A stretch of 64,000 nt of DNA from Bacillus sp. S3. Lineage in GTDB: Bacteria; Bacillota; Bacilli; Bacillales; Cytobacillaceae. The translations under genes and the position numbers were made by a program. The stretch spans positions 2,477,501 to 2,541,500 of the forward strand of contig NZ_CP039727.1 of assembly GCF_005154805.1 (NCBI RefSeq), given 5' to 3'. Of this stretch, positions 26,310 through 35,532 are shown piece by piece. The first letter of the stretch is position 1. Every line of letters starts with the position of its first letter. The notes beneath the pieces are model-generated. The model saw only the letters and a list, made by a program, of their open reading frames with translations. It did not search any database and was not told where the DNA came from.

Positions 26310-29069
26310 TTGAATGTTGAAAATCATCTTATTCTTGTAAAAACCAAGGATAAAACAGAAGAAATCGACTTATGTAAATACGAAAATGGCAAATGGATGG
26401 TTAGATATAAGAGCAATAGCAAGGTTTATTCTTACCAATATATAAATGTAAATTGGTTCAAAGACCCAAAAATAATAGATCATGAGACCTGTATGATTTA
26501 TGAAAATAATCTACCTGTCACAGGCATCGTTAGAATATTGGATTTTGGAGATTATATAAAACTTATTTTTAAAACTGGGTACAAAAGAGTGTATGAGCGG
26601 TCGAGAATAACAATTGAAGAAACCTGTTTAGCCCAAAGAACAGCATATAATACATTTGACTATCTTAAGACACTAGCAGGCTATGTAAGTGTTAAGGATG
26701 AGAAGGATATTAGCTTTTTAAGCAAGCAGTACAATAAACTTAATATGATTAGTCCTCGTAGTGTTTTGTCTGCGTATTTAGAAGGTAAACCATTAAACGA
26801 ACAAAATCGACAAAGACAAGCTATTTTCCCTTTTGGTTTTAATATTAGCCAAAAATCCGCAACTGAAAAAGCGTTAATGAACCAGATTAGTGTAATCGAG
26901 GGGCCACCTGGAACTGGGAAGACACAAACGATTTTAAGTATCATTGCCAATGCCATTATGAACAACAAATCTGTTGCGATTGTTTCGAATAATAACTCCG
27001 CAACGGCAAATGTCCTTGAAAAGCTGCAAAAGTATGGAGTTGATTTTATTGCTGCCTATTTAGGTAACAATGAAAACAAGGCAAAGTTCTTCAAGGAACA
27101 AATTGGTACATATCCAGAAATGAGTGATTGGGCCTTACCACCCTCCGATCATCAACAAATTAAATCGAACTTACGAGAAATACAGAAAACATTAAATGAA
27201 ATGCTAGTTTATCAAAATAAGCAAGCGGTTTTGAAGCAAGAGCTGGCTTCCTTGCAAACAGAATATAAATATTTTAATCAATACTGTGAGCAATCTGACA
27301 ATCAACAACTTAAATTCCGCTCTTTCTTCCGCTATAGTGCAGACCGGATTTTAACAATATTGCATGAGTATAAACGCAATGTTAAAAGAGGAAAAATTCC
27401 ATTTAAAAGCAAATTATATAACCTGTTTGTTTACGGATTATATAATTTTAATTTGTATAAGCATTCGCCGGAAGCGGTTATTTCTTTTTTGCAAAAAACG
27501 TATTATGAAACAAAAATGAAAGAGATAAGTGAAAAAATTGCTGCGTTTTCTAAAAAGATGGAAAACTATGATTTTGAAAATGCAATGAAAGAATACAGTC
27601 AAAGTTCTATGGAATTGTTCAAGGCAAAATTGGCTGATAAATATGGCAAAGGTGGGAGCAGGTCTCTTTTTACTAACGATGCTCTATGGAAGGGTTTCGA
27701 TCCTTTTATAAAGGAATATCCTGTTATCTTAAGTACCACTCATTCCTTACGCAGCTGTGCTAAAAATAATTATCTCTTTGATTACGTTATTATCGATGAA
27801 GCTTCACAGGTAGACATAGTGACCGGCGCATTAGCACTATCTTGTGCCAAAAATGCTGTCATAGTAGGGGATGTTAAGCAGCTGCCAAATGTTGTCCCGT
27901 CTGAGGTTGCCAGTACAACCGAGCGAATATTTGAGTCATTTAACATGGATGACGCCTACAATTATGCGAACCATAGCCTATTATCTTCCATCTTAAGCCT
28001 ATACAAAAATATTCCTAAAACTCTTTTGAAAGAGCATTATCGGTGCCATCCCAAAATCATCGGCTTTTGTAATCAAAAGTTCTATAACAATGAACTTATT
28101 GTTTTAACAAATACCCGGGAAGAAGATAAACCATTAATCCTCTATAAAACAGCAAAAGGAAACCATGCCAGGGGAAAAGTAAATCAACGGCAGATAGACG
28201 TAGTTTTCAATGAGATCATTCCTGAGCAAAAAATAAATGCTGATAGACAATCAGTTGGAGTTATTTCACCATTTCGCCTACAAGCGAATGAACTGAAGAA
28301 GGCCATAGCAGGAAGAAATATAGAGGCGGACACCGTACATAAATACCAAGGTCGGGAGAGAGACGTTATTATTCTCACAACAGTAGCAAATGAAATTGCA
28401 TTAAATGATTTTGCTGATAATCCCAAACTGATCAATGTGGCTGTTTCACGTGCTGTGGATAAACTGATTGTTGTAGTTGCTGAGGGGAGCGAAGAATGGG
28501 TAGGTACCAATATAGGTGATTTAGTAAGATATATTCAATATAACAATTTTGAAATCATTGAAAGTCAAATCTACTCTGTATTCGATCTGCTTTATAGCAG
28601 CTATTCTAATAAATTGTTAGAAGTGATGAAGAGAAGCAAGAAGGTTTCGCAGTTTAAATCGGAAAACTTAATGAATGCGGTTATTGAAAAAGTAGTGGGA
28701 CAGCCAGAATTCCAAAGCCTTGACTGGGTGCTGCATCAGCCATTAAGAATGCTCATCAAGGATCCAAACAAGCTTACAGAGGATGAACGAAAGTATGCCA
28801 TGAATGTCTTAACACATACTGACTTTGTTATATTTAACAAGCTGGATAAGATGCCTGTATTGGTGGTTGAAGTGGATGGACATGCCTACCATGCAAATAA
28901 CCCAACTCAACTAAAACGTGACAAAATGAAGGATGAAATCTTGAGGAAGTATGGAATTCCTATCATTAGAATGGAAACGACTGGGAGTGGAGAAGAAGAA
29001 AAACTTCGAATGAAATTAGTGGAGATATTGAAGTTGGAACCAAATTTGAAAGAGTTAATAAATAGTTAG
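26310..29069 (+). CDS. SF1 (UPF1/DNA2-like) helicase with C-terminal DUF2726-type nuclease
   Basis: The 919-residue protein has a strand-rich N-terminus, Walker A VIEGPPGTGKTQT (about residue 195), Walker B VIIDEASQVD, VGDVKQLP, HYRCHPKI, YQGRERDVIILTT and NVAVSRAVDK, a full SF1B set. The last 90 residues (VLVVEVDGHAYHAN, LKRDKMKDEILRKYGIPIIRM) form a Vsr/DUF2726-type PD-(D/E)XK fold. Start is a TTG ten bases after AGAGGTG; no in-frame ATG is near. Two genes follow at 31 and 39 bases, a MazG-like and an HNH protein. Helicase-Vsr fusions of larger size occur in reported antiviral loci; this shorter form in this context looks like a defence effector by inference. Confidence 0.88.
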   Translation: MNVENHLILVKTKDKTEEIDLCKYENGKWMVRYKSNSKVYSYQYINVNWFKDPKIIDHETCMIYENNLPVTGIVRILDFGDYIKLIFKTGYKRVYERSRITIEETCLAQRTAYNTFDYLKTLAGYVSVKDEKDISFLSKQYNKLNMISPRSVLSAYLEGKPLNEQNRQRQAIFPFGFNISQKSATEKALMNQISVIEGPPGTGKTQTILSIIANAIMNNKSVAIVSNNNSATANVLEKLQKYGVDFIAAYLGNNENKAKFFKEQIGTYPEMSDWALPPSDHQQIKSNLREIQKTLNEMLVYQNKQAVLKQELASLQTEYKYFNQYCEQSDNQQLKFRSFFRYSADRILTILHEYKRNVKRGKIPFKSKLYNLFVYGLYNFNLYKHSPEAVISFLQKTYYETKMKEISEKIAAFSKKMENYDFENAMKEYSQSSMELFKAKLADKYGKGGSRSLFTNDALWKGFDPFIKEYPVILSTTHSLRSCAKNNYLFDYVIIDEASQVDIVTGALALSCAKNAVIVGDVKQLPNVVPSEVASTTERIFESFNMDDAYNYANHSLLSSILSLYKNIPKTLLKEHYRCHPKIIGFCNQKFYNNELIVLTNTREEDKPLILYKTAKGNHARGKVNQRQIDVVFNEIIPEQKINADRQSVGVISPFRLQANELKKAIAGRNIEADTVHKYQGRERDVIILTTVANEIALNDFADNPKLINVAVSRAVDKLIVVVAEGSEEWVGTNIGDLVRYIQYNNFEIIESQIYSVFDLLYSSYSNKLLEVMKRSKKVSQFKSENLMNAVIEKVVGQPEFQSLDWVLHQPLRMLIKDPNKLTEDERKYAMNVLTHTDFVIFNKLDKMPVLVVEVDGHAYHANNPTQLKRDKMKDEILRKYGIPIIRMETTGSGEEEKLRMKLVEILKLEPNLKELINS

Positions 29070-29100
29070 ATCCTAATATTCAAATAGAGGGGTATGACCA

Positions 29101-29424
29101 ATGCCTATATACAATAAACTAGTCCGCGATAAAATACCAAAAATCATTCAAGCTACAGGTAAGCAATGCTCCGCAAAAATTTTAAATAATGATGAATATA
29201 TCAAGGCCCTTCAGAAGAAAAGTTTCGAGGAACTTCAAGAATATGTTGATAGCAAGAATAACGATGAGGCAGTTGAGGAACTGGCAGATATACTGGAAAT
29301 CATCCATTCTTTTGCAGAGTACCATGGCGTTTCAATGGAGGAAGTTGAAGAAGTACGGAAAAGAAAGCTGGAGATGCGTGGCGGTTTTAAGGAAAGAATT
29401 TATTTAATTGAAGTGGAAGAATGA
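29101..29424 (+). CDS. MazG-like nucleotide pyrophosphohydrolase
   Basis: The 107-residue protein begins MPIYNKLVRDKIPKII and carries the EExxE...ExxD site as EELQEYVDS then AVEELADILEII, the all-alpha NTP pyrophosphohydrolase pattern (phosphoribosyl-ATP pyrophosphohydrolase-like). It hydrolyses an NTP to NMP and PPi; the nucleotide is unknown. Family members of this length are common as stand-alone genes. Placed between a helicase-nuclease and an HNH nuclease it could deplete or sanitise nucleotides during infection, which is inference. Confidence 0.85.
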   Translation: MPIYNKLVRDKIPKIIQATGKQCSAKILNNDEYIKALQKKSFEELQEYVDSKNNDEAVEELADILEIIHSFAEYHGVSMEEVEEVRKRKLEMRGGFKERIYLIEVEE

Positions 29425-29463
29425 AAAGGAATCTAGCATCCAAGCATTGCGGGGGACGGGCCA

Positions 29464-30459
29464 ATGAGCCATAAATTACAAGTGGGAGAAATGAAAGCAG
29501 CCTATTTAACAGATAAAGAAATATGGGCTCATTTTAATTTCATCTTTTCGCCAAAATCAAAAAACTCAACTACATACAAGTTTGTCTTGATTAAATCCAT
29601 TCTAGAAAACTTATACAATGTCAATGACAAGCTGGAATTACCATACTCAACTCTTTTTTCAAGCTTTGCCAAGATCTACTGGAACCTTGTTATTCATCAT
29701 AACCTTAACCAAATTAATATGACTGATAAGAAGGCCGAGGTACAAAAAATCCTCCTTGATGTCCAAGCCAAATATCAAATCCCGAATACACTTGTTTTTG
29801 ATAAGCTGTCTCATGAATTACAGGTTGAGATTATTACCAAGGTGAAGAAGAGATGCAAGATTAATGTCATGGGTGCCATTTACGGTGACACCGGCTGCAC
29901 CATTTATGATTTTGATAATGGGAAGGAACAGGCAAAACTTAATAGCACTTTTTACTCGTTCATGCAGCGATTCCATCGGGTTTTAAATTATTTAACGAAT
30001 TATCATCTCGCGTTATTTTTAGAAAAATTTAATGAAAAGGGAGATACCACTAATCTGCTCTTAAAGGTAGAAAATGTCTCTAAGAGATGCTCGCTTGATC
30101 AGTTTTATCAGGTGCTCTCGTCATTTTATAATGGGAAGTGTTTTTACTGCGGGAAAACGATAAAGAAGGAGGCCGCTCATGTAGATCACTTCATTCCATG
30201 GAGTTTTGTCCAAACGGATCAACTGTGGAATTTGGTGATTGCTTGCAGCACTTGTAACTTGTCGAAAAGTGATAAATTAGCAAATGAACTATTTTTAGAG
30301 ACAGTGATTGATCGCAATGAATCACTACTTTCAATAAAGGAACTTAAAGTGAGGGAAGACATGAAGGTGTATTCCAGTCATAAGTTGAAAGATCTGTATC
30401 ATTATTCAGTAGAAAATGGGTTTACAGAGTTTTGGACACCGAAGAAAAGGATATTGTGA
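29464..30459 (+). CDS. HNH endonuclease
   Basis: The 331-residue protein has a helical N-terminal domain of about 220 residues with no family I recognise, followed by an HNH site: CFYCGKTIKKEAAHVDHFIP and then LWNLVIACSTCNLSKSD. The zinc cysteines (CxxC twice) and the H-x-D-H core are intact. GGGGGA lies before the ATG. It is third in the helicase-MazG-HNH operon. It should cut DNA; target choice probably lies in the N-terminal domain or the helicase. Confidence 0.88.
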   Translation: MSHKLQVGEMKAAYLTDKEIWAHFNFIFSPKSKNSTTYKFVLIKSILENLYNVNDKLELPYSTLFSSFAKIYWNLVIHHNLNQINMTDKKAEVQKILLDVQAKYQIPNTLVFDKLSHELQVEIITKVKKRCKINVMGAIYGDTGCTIYDFDNGKEQAKLNSTFYSFMQRFHRVLNYLTNYHLALFLEKFNEKGDTTNLLLKVENVSKRCSLDQFYQVLSSFYNGKCFYCGKTIKKEAAHVDHFIPWSFVQTDQLWNLVIACSTCNLSKSDKLANELFLETVIDRNESLLSIKELKVREDMKVYSSHKLKDLYHYSVENGFTEFWTPKKRIL

Positions 30460-30493
30460 ATAAAATAATTTCCTTTACTTACTATGTGGTAAG

Positions 30494-30789
30494 GAGGAGC
30501 ATGAAATTTGTTCATGCTCCATTTCTATTTATCCACAAAGTTTCATTAAGTTTGTCGGTCACATGATTACGGCCATTGAAATGTACCACCTCTGACATCG
30601 TTTTTACCACCAAATGACAAAGAATGACAGACTGTTTACCACTTCAATCCATCTGGTGATAAGATATAAAACCAAAGTTTTGAGAATCAAAATTATAAAA
30701 AATTGATTTAATTTCAATAAGATCAGTCACCTGCAAACGGTCGGGATTAACTCTTGTATTAGGTAGTAGACAATTACTGCGCAGCAAAT
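30494..30789 (+). repeat. 300-base direct repeat, copy 1; solo end of an IS21-like element
   Basis: The segment starts with a hairpin GGAGCATGAA/TTCATGCTCC that may terminate the HNH operon, then contains spaced ACCACC units (AAATGTACCACCTCTGACAT, TTTTTACCACCAAATGAC, GTTTACCACTTC), and ends in ATTACTGCGCAGCAAAT. Copy 2 at 32897 is nearly identical for about 300 bases. The spaced ACCACC blocks resemble the multiple transposase-binding repeats of IS21-family ends, and no transposase is present. Confidence 0.65.
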
Positions 30790-31007
30790 CGATCTTGGTA
30801 AGAAAAACCTTTGATAATTGGAATGGTTTCTGTCCTTAAATAACTTAAATGGGTGCTTTTCCAAAATAACTGGAAGGCATCTTTTTTGCGTTACAAAAAA
30901 CAACTTGTTTACGATTTACAGCAAGATATGGAAAGTTTTCTTACACTTGTGATGGTATCATTCTTATTAGAATAACAAGTTTATTAACATATATAGGTAG
31001 TTAGACA
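30790..31007. other. Gap between repeat copy 1 and the AraC gene
   Basis: No gene. AAAACCTTTGATAATTGGAATGG and GGGTGCTTTTCCAAAATAACTGGAAGGCATCTTTTTTG suggest a terminator-like hairpin (GGTGC...GGCATCTTTTTT, about 30851-30887) on the + strand. Confidence 0.4.
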
Positions 31008-31877
31008 TTATTCAACGTCGTCACTGGAGAGTTTTTTGATTGGTACGAATATATGATAGGAAGAATCAAGATTATGAATATTCTCAAACACTTGAATAAG
31101 TTCAATATCGGATTCCTCTGTTTCTTGTTTCGAAATCTTTAAAAATCTTGCAAAGTCAGTAATAAAGACATCTCCTATATCTAGAAGATCACCAAAATAT
31201 TTAAACTTAGCACAAAAAAATTGTTGAACATCTACTTTAAAATAATTTGGTTTATTGATTTTTAGATTTTGTGGAATCCCGATTAGAGCCTTGAACTTAG
31301 TTGAGTATGGCTGGCAATTGGAATAGATGATATAACAAGGACTACTGATTGTTTCATCAATGCTGTTTACGAGCATTCTCGAATAAGATCGAATCTTTTC
31401 TTTAAAATCACTTCTTGCTAAATCAACTTCAAATGCTACCCCACTTATTCGAGTTGTTTTAAAATTTGTTAGTGTAAAATCGGCAACGATATCCCCATTG
31501 ATGTTTTTAATTGGTCTTTTAATTACTGGAGGAATGTCTTCTAGGGCAATGGTCTTTCTATTTTTTCTTAGAGAGCTTGGGGCGATACCATATTGGCTTT
31601 TAAAAGCGCGGGTGAAGGACGATGGAGTTCCAAAGTTTAGTTGATACGCAATTTCTGTTAATGATAAGTTTTCGTTTTGAATGTATTGAACAGATGCATT
31701 TAATCTTCTTGATAAAGTGTATTGGTTTAATGAGCAGCCCATTATTGCAGAAAAGAGTCTATGAAAATAGTATTTAGACATATTGAAGGAATTTGAAACA
31801 GACTCCAATGATAATGGTTGTTGCAAATTGTTTTCAATATACAATAAAGATTTTTCAATTACTTCATAATGTTCCAT
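31008..31877 (-). CDS. AraC-family regulator with GyrI-like sensor domain
   Basis: The 289-residue protein has both AraC helix-turn-helix units at the N-terminus (LESVSNSFNMSKYYFHRLF and LTEIAYQLNFGTPSSFTRAF), then a C-terminal part resembling a GyrI/Rob effector domain (TRISGVAFEVDLARSDF). This order is that of Rob-like regulators of drug or stress genes. ATG at 31877 follows AGGTGACGAG; the TTG at 31895 has no ribosome site. It is divergent from the membrane-protein gene at 32016 with about 140 bases between them, so that gene is the likely target. Confidence 0.85.
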   Translation of the reverse strand: MEHYEVIEKSLLYIENNLQQPLSLESVSNSFNMSKYYFHRLFSAIMGCSLNQYTLSRRLNASVQYIQNENLSLTEIAYQLNFGTPSSFTRAFKSQYGIAPSSLRKNRKTIALEDIPPVIKRPIKNINGDIVADFTLTNFKTTRISGVAFEVDLARSDFKEKIRSYSRMLVNSIDETISSPCYIIYSNCQPYSTKFKALIGIPQNLKINKPNYFKVDVQQFFCAKFKYFGDLLDIGDVFITDFARFLKISKQETEESDIELIQVFENIHNLDSSYHIFVPIKKLSSDDVE

Positions 31878-32015
31878 CTCGTCACCTAATTTCAAAAGTT
31901 TTTTTCAACTCTTCATATCCAAATTACTATAAGAAGTTTGATTCTGCAACAGCTGGGGTCGTTTATAAAATTTGTATTTACTTTAAGAGTAAAAATAAAA
32001 ATTGGAGGGAATCAC

Positions 32016-32681
32016 ATGAATAATAAAAATGAAAAAGAGCGAAGAATTACAGGAAAGAGTTTAATGCGATCGGCAGGTCTTTTTGCAATTTTGGCAGGGA
32101 TTTTATATATATGTATTCAGTTTATTCACCCAGAGGATCATATATCCTCTGTTAGCACAAGCTTATGGGTCGTCATTGCATGTACTACCAGCATTATGTC
32201 TCTTTTCAGTCTGATAGGAATTACAGGAATCTATACAAGACAAGCGGAAAAAGCAAACTGGCTTGGGCTGATTGGTTTTATTTTATTTAGTCTATTTTGG
32301 TTAATTTCTATGAATTTTAGTTTTAACGAGGCTTTTGTTTTGCCGTTGCTTACAACTGATGCTCCGAAGTTTGTTGAGGGAATAGTAGGGATTTTTGGTG
32401 GAACCACAAGCACAGTGAATCTTGGTATTTTTCCATTATTAGCACCAATTGCGGGGCTTCTATATTCTCTTGGTGGACTCTTGTTTGGAATCGCAACTTT
32501 TCGTGCGGGAATCTTCCCACGCATGGCGGGTGCTTTACTTTCCTTCGCAGCCGTGGTCACATTTGCCGCCGCCGTAATTCCTCATCCAGTCGATAGGATA
32601 TTGGCAGTACCGATGGGATTAGCTCTTATTTGGTTGGGGTATGCTCTTTGGTCAGAACGTAGGAGAATCAGTACTGATTGA
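32016..32681 (+). CDS. Multi-pass membrane protein, function unknown
   Basis: The 221-residue protein has about seven hydrophobic segments (for example AGLFAILAGILYICIQFI, LGLIGFILFSLFWLISM, ALLSFAAVVTFAAAVI) and a basic N-terminus. It looks like the DUF4386-type or related small membrane proteins, but I am not sure. ATG follows TTGGAGGGA. It faces the AraC-type regulator; the pair is flanked on both sides by copies of the 300-base repeat, so it may have arrived as a unit. Confidence 0.75.
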   Translation: MNNKNEKERRITGKSLMRSAGLFAILAGILYICIQFIHPEDHISSVSTSLWVVIACTTSIMSLFSLIGITGIYTRQAEKANWLGLIGFILFSLFWLISMNFSFNEAFVLPLLTTDAPKFVEGIVGIFGGTTSTVNLGIFPLLAPIAGLLYSLGGLLFGIATFRAGIFPRMAGALLSFAAVVTFAAAVIPHPVDRILAVPMGLALIWLGYALWSERRRISTD

Positions 32682-32802
32682 TTTTTATATCTTCTCTTAA
32701 TAATCTGTACTTAACCTATTTTATCATTACTAAAAATAAATTTACTATTAAAGTAACGGGTTTTAGTTGAACAAGAATTGTCATTTTAAAACAGGATCAT
32801 TT

Positions 32803-32897
32803 GCTGCGCAGTACAACGATACTGTTAATATATAAACATCGGAGACGATCACTTTTAGGGTGATTGTCTTTCTTATTTGACTGATACTGTGCAGTAG
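32803..32897. repeat. MITE-like element, family 2, with internal terminator
   Basis: Ends GCTGCGCAGTAC and GATACTGTGCAGTAG are imperfect inverted repeats. Inside, GAGACGATCAC pairs with GTGATTGTCTTTC, forming a terminator. The same plan is seen at 39722 and 40300. Confidence 0.65.
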
Positions 32898-33208
32898 GGA
32901 GGGGCATGAAATTCCTTCATGCTCCATTTCTATTTATCAACTAAGTTTCATTAAGTTTGTCGGTCACATGATTACGGCCATCAAAATGTACCACCTCTGA
33001 CATAGTTTTTACCACCAAATGACGAAGAATGTACCAAAGAATGACCGACTGTTTACCACTGCAAGCCATCTGGTGATTTGAAATAAAACCAAAGTTTTGA
33101 GATTCAAATTGTTATAAAAAATTGATTGAATTTCTATAAGATCAGTCATCTGCAAACGGTCGGGATTAACTCTTGTATTACGTAGTAGACAATTACTGCG
33201 CAGCAAAT
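32897..33208 (+). repeat. 300-base direct repeat, copy 2; solo end of an IS21-like element
   Basis: Matches copy 1 at 30494 over its length, including the GGGGCATGAA/TTCATGCTCC hairpin, the ACCACC units and the terminal CTGCGCAGCAAAT, with about 12 extra bases (an extra GAATGTACCAAA). Same orientation as copy 1. Confidence 0.65.
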
Positions 33209-33368
33209 AAATTTCGTATATTTAAAGAATGTTCTTTAAAGTATAGAGTTTTTAATAATCAATTGTAGATTTTCACAAAATAGGCCATATTGTTAAAGAA
33301 CAAACTACCACCTTATGGTAAGATTTAACTAAATATTCTATTTTAAAAAAATGAAGGTGAAAAAAATT

Positions 33369-35216
33369 ATGACCTATCCGTTTTTTAAAGAAGTACAAAT
33401 ACCCGGACAATTTTGTTCACAACCATTAAGAATAAATTTTTATGGTGGAATTACAACATTTCTGGGACCAAATGGTTCTGGTAAATCTCAGGTTCTAAGA
33501 AAATTGAAGGAGCAATTTGGTAATACTGCGTTTAATAGAAAAGTAAGATTGTTAACAGCAGGTAGACTCTCACAGTTAGAAAATTATCGTTCTAACTATG
33601 ATGGTCAGAGAGGAATAAATTATGAAGGGGCTTCATTTGGAGGAGCTAACTTAAGGCAATATCGCCATCAGTCTGAAAGTGCTATAGGAGACTTTCACAC
33701 ATTGAGTATAAGACCTGATATACAAATAAAGGTGAGTGAAAGATTAAGTACACTCTTTAATAGGAACATCCTGATAGAATGGGATTCTGGTAATTTAAAA
33801 ATTAAATTTAGTACAATAGGTGGTGAGCCCTATTCATCCGCCAGAGAGGCAAGTGGTTTATTACAATTAGTAACTATTCTTACTGCATTATATGACAATG
33901 AGGTAAGTGTGCTTTTTCTAGATGAGCCCGAAATATCATTACATCCGCAATTACAATCTTTTTTATTTCAGGAAATAAGAAGAGTTGCCGGAGATCCTAC
34001 AGACAGATCAAAAAAAATGGTTGTCTTGGCAACACATTCAACAGAGTTTTTGGATATTTTAATGCCAGAAGACCTAACAAAAATTGTTTTTTTCGAATCA
34101 ACTCTGAATAAACCTAAACAAATAGAACCACAAACTGTTGAACTACAAAATAGAAAGGTTAGGGAGTTACTTACTAGATTAGGACAAGCCCATAAGTCCG
34201 CTTTCTTTAGTTCTAAGCCACTACTAGTTGAAGGTCCAAGTGATATACTAATCTGTAATGCATTAAATCAGCATTTGGGCTTATATTTGGAGGCAGCAGG
34301 TTCACAATTGGTTCCTGTTATTGGTAAAGGTGAATTACCAGTAGTTGTTAAATTATTTAGGCTGATAGGAAAAAAACCAGTAGTGATAACTGATTTGGAT
34401 ACATTAGCTGATAATATTACGTTTTTGGATATTTTTTCAAATAATCAAGAAATTGTTGAAAAAATTCAAGAAATGGGGCATAGTGATATCATTTCTTTTT
34501 CTCGGTCAATTAATAATGACTTTATAGCTGCGATTAATAATTATTGGGATATTTTACTCCCAATGGCAGAAAAACATTCTTATTGGATTAATCGTGATAC
34601 TTCAAAGGATGAAATAATTGCTAAAAAAAGAGCTGGAATGGCAGTACTATTAAATATGCCTAGCGAGGAAATTAAAAAACTCCATAACGGAGAGGTTCTA
34701 TATGGTATAAAGAAGAGGTTAATTTCTTTATTTGATACTTTAGAAATAGCGGGTTGTTTTATATTAAGGAAAGGTACTATTGAGAATTATTACCAATCAG
34801 TAACTAATGTAGCCACAGGTAAACCGAATGCAGCAGTCGAGGAAATACAATACCTTTCAACTCAATCTAAAGAGCAAATTAATGATGCCTATTCAGATAT
34901 CGTAAGAGGTCTTAAATATGCAGCTTCTACAAATGAAATTGATGAAGGCAAACTAGTGTCTAACTACTTATTAGCTGTTGTAGCTCCTGTGCTCGGAAGT
35001 ATTGATGAGCAAGTTACAGATGACGAATTACAATATAGAGCGAGGAAATTTGTCGGAGAGATTGCTTCTATATTTAAATTGACTAAATTAAATATTAGTC
35101 AAACCCCGGTAATACGTGTTGATTTAAATAGTGAGATTTTAGAGATTGACGGCTTTCCAGTTGATTTTCCAAAAGGATCAAACCCTATAGACATTGTAAG
35201 AAATAGTTTAAACTAG
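33369..35216 (+). CDS. OLD-type AAA ATPase with TOPRIM domain
   Basis: The 615-residue protein has Walker A TFLGPNGSGKSQ near the N-terminus, the ABC-like Walker B VLFLDEPEISLHPQ and ATHSTEFLDIL, and then a TOPRIM domain with KPLLVEGPSDILIC and VITDLDTLADN. This is the layout of OLD nucleases and GajA-like effectors. ATG at 33369 follows GAAGGTG by nine bases; an ATG at 33351 overlaps that site. It is flanked by repeat elements and followed by a terminator, so it may be a one-gene unit. It probably acts as a nucleotide-sensing nuclease in phage defence, by analogy only. A separate GajA homologue occurs at 45473; the two are distant from each other. Confidence 0.85.
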   Translation: MTYPFFKEVQIPGQFCSQPLRINFYGGITTFLGPNGSGKSQVLRKLKEQFGNTAFNRKVRLLTAGRLSQLENYRSNYDGQRGINYEGASFGGANLRQYRHQSESAIGDFHTLSIRPDIQIKVSERLSTLFNRNILIEWDSGNLKIKFSTIGGEPYSSAREASGLLQLVTILTALYDNEVSVLFLDEPEISLHPQLQSFLFQEIRRVAGDPTDRSKKMVVLATHSTEFLDILMPEDLTKIVFFESTLNKPKQIEPQTVELQNRKVRELLTRLGQAHKSAFFSSKPLLVEGPSDILICNALNQHLGLYLEAAGSQLVPVIGKGELPVVVKLFRLIGKKPVVITDLDTLADNITFLDIFSNNQEIVEKIQEMGHSDIISFSRSINNDFIAAINNYWDILLPMAEKHSYWINRDTSKDEIIAKKRAGMAVLLNMPSEEIKKLHNGEVLYGIKKRLISLFDTLEIAGCFILRKGTIENYYQSVTNVATGKPNAAVEEIQYLSTQSKEQINDAYSDIVRGLKYAASTNEIDEGKLVSNYLLAVVAPVLGSIDEQVTDDELQYRARKFVGEIASIFKLTKLNISQTPVIRVDLNSEILEIDGFPVDFPKGSNPIDIVRNSLN

Positions 35217-35279
35217 GGGGAGAAAAATGATTATCAGATCTATTAATATACACTTCCCTTACCTTGTTATTATCTTCTA

Positions 35280-35317
35280 CAACAATCGGGCGCGTTTATC
35301 TTAACGCGTCTTTTTTG
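35280..35317 (+). terminator. Terminator in a family 1 MITE remnant
   Basis: The string CAACAATCGGGCGC leads into GCGCGTTTATCTTAACGCG with TCTTTTTTG, a terminator for the OLD-type gene. CAACAATCGGGCGC also occurs at 37122 and 39674. Confidence 0.75.
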
Positions 35318-35532
35318 TTTTAGGGTCAAATTATGGAGGAAATAGCTTCCATAATCATTGGATATTTGTGCTAAAATATGCTTGTGGATTGTGTAGAAAT
35401 GTTTTTAAATAACGAAATATTTACTTATAAAAAGCATAAATCATTCCGATGATGTCTTGGCTAGTTACAAAATGTGATTATAATTAACTGAATTTTAAAA
35501 CGCTAGATAACCTAATGAAAGAGAGGAATTCT
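35318..35532 (+). promoter_or_regulatory. Leader of the reverse transcriptase gene
   Basis: ATTATGGAGG/CTTCCATAAT (35331) forms a hairpin, followed by TTGGATATTTGTGCTAAAATAT (35359), which includes an extended - 10 (TGCTAAAAT). The same 21 bases precede the PLD gene at about 38630. About 150 bases lie between this promoter and the ATG, long enough for an RNA of its own, but no clear conserved fold is visible. Confidence 0.5.

Noticed and set aside
30560..30660. Spaced ACCACC blocks considered as CRISPR or iterons
   Set aside because: Irregular spacing, and similarity to transposon ends in two other places explains them better.
35318..35532. Retron msr-msd RNA upstream of the reverse transcriptase
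   Set aside because: No pair of inverted a1/a2 repeats or the usual retron RT motifs (such as VTG) could be found.
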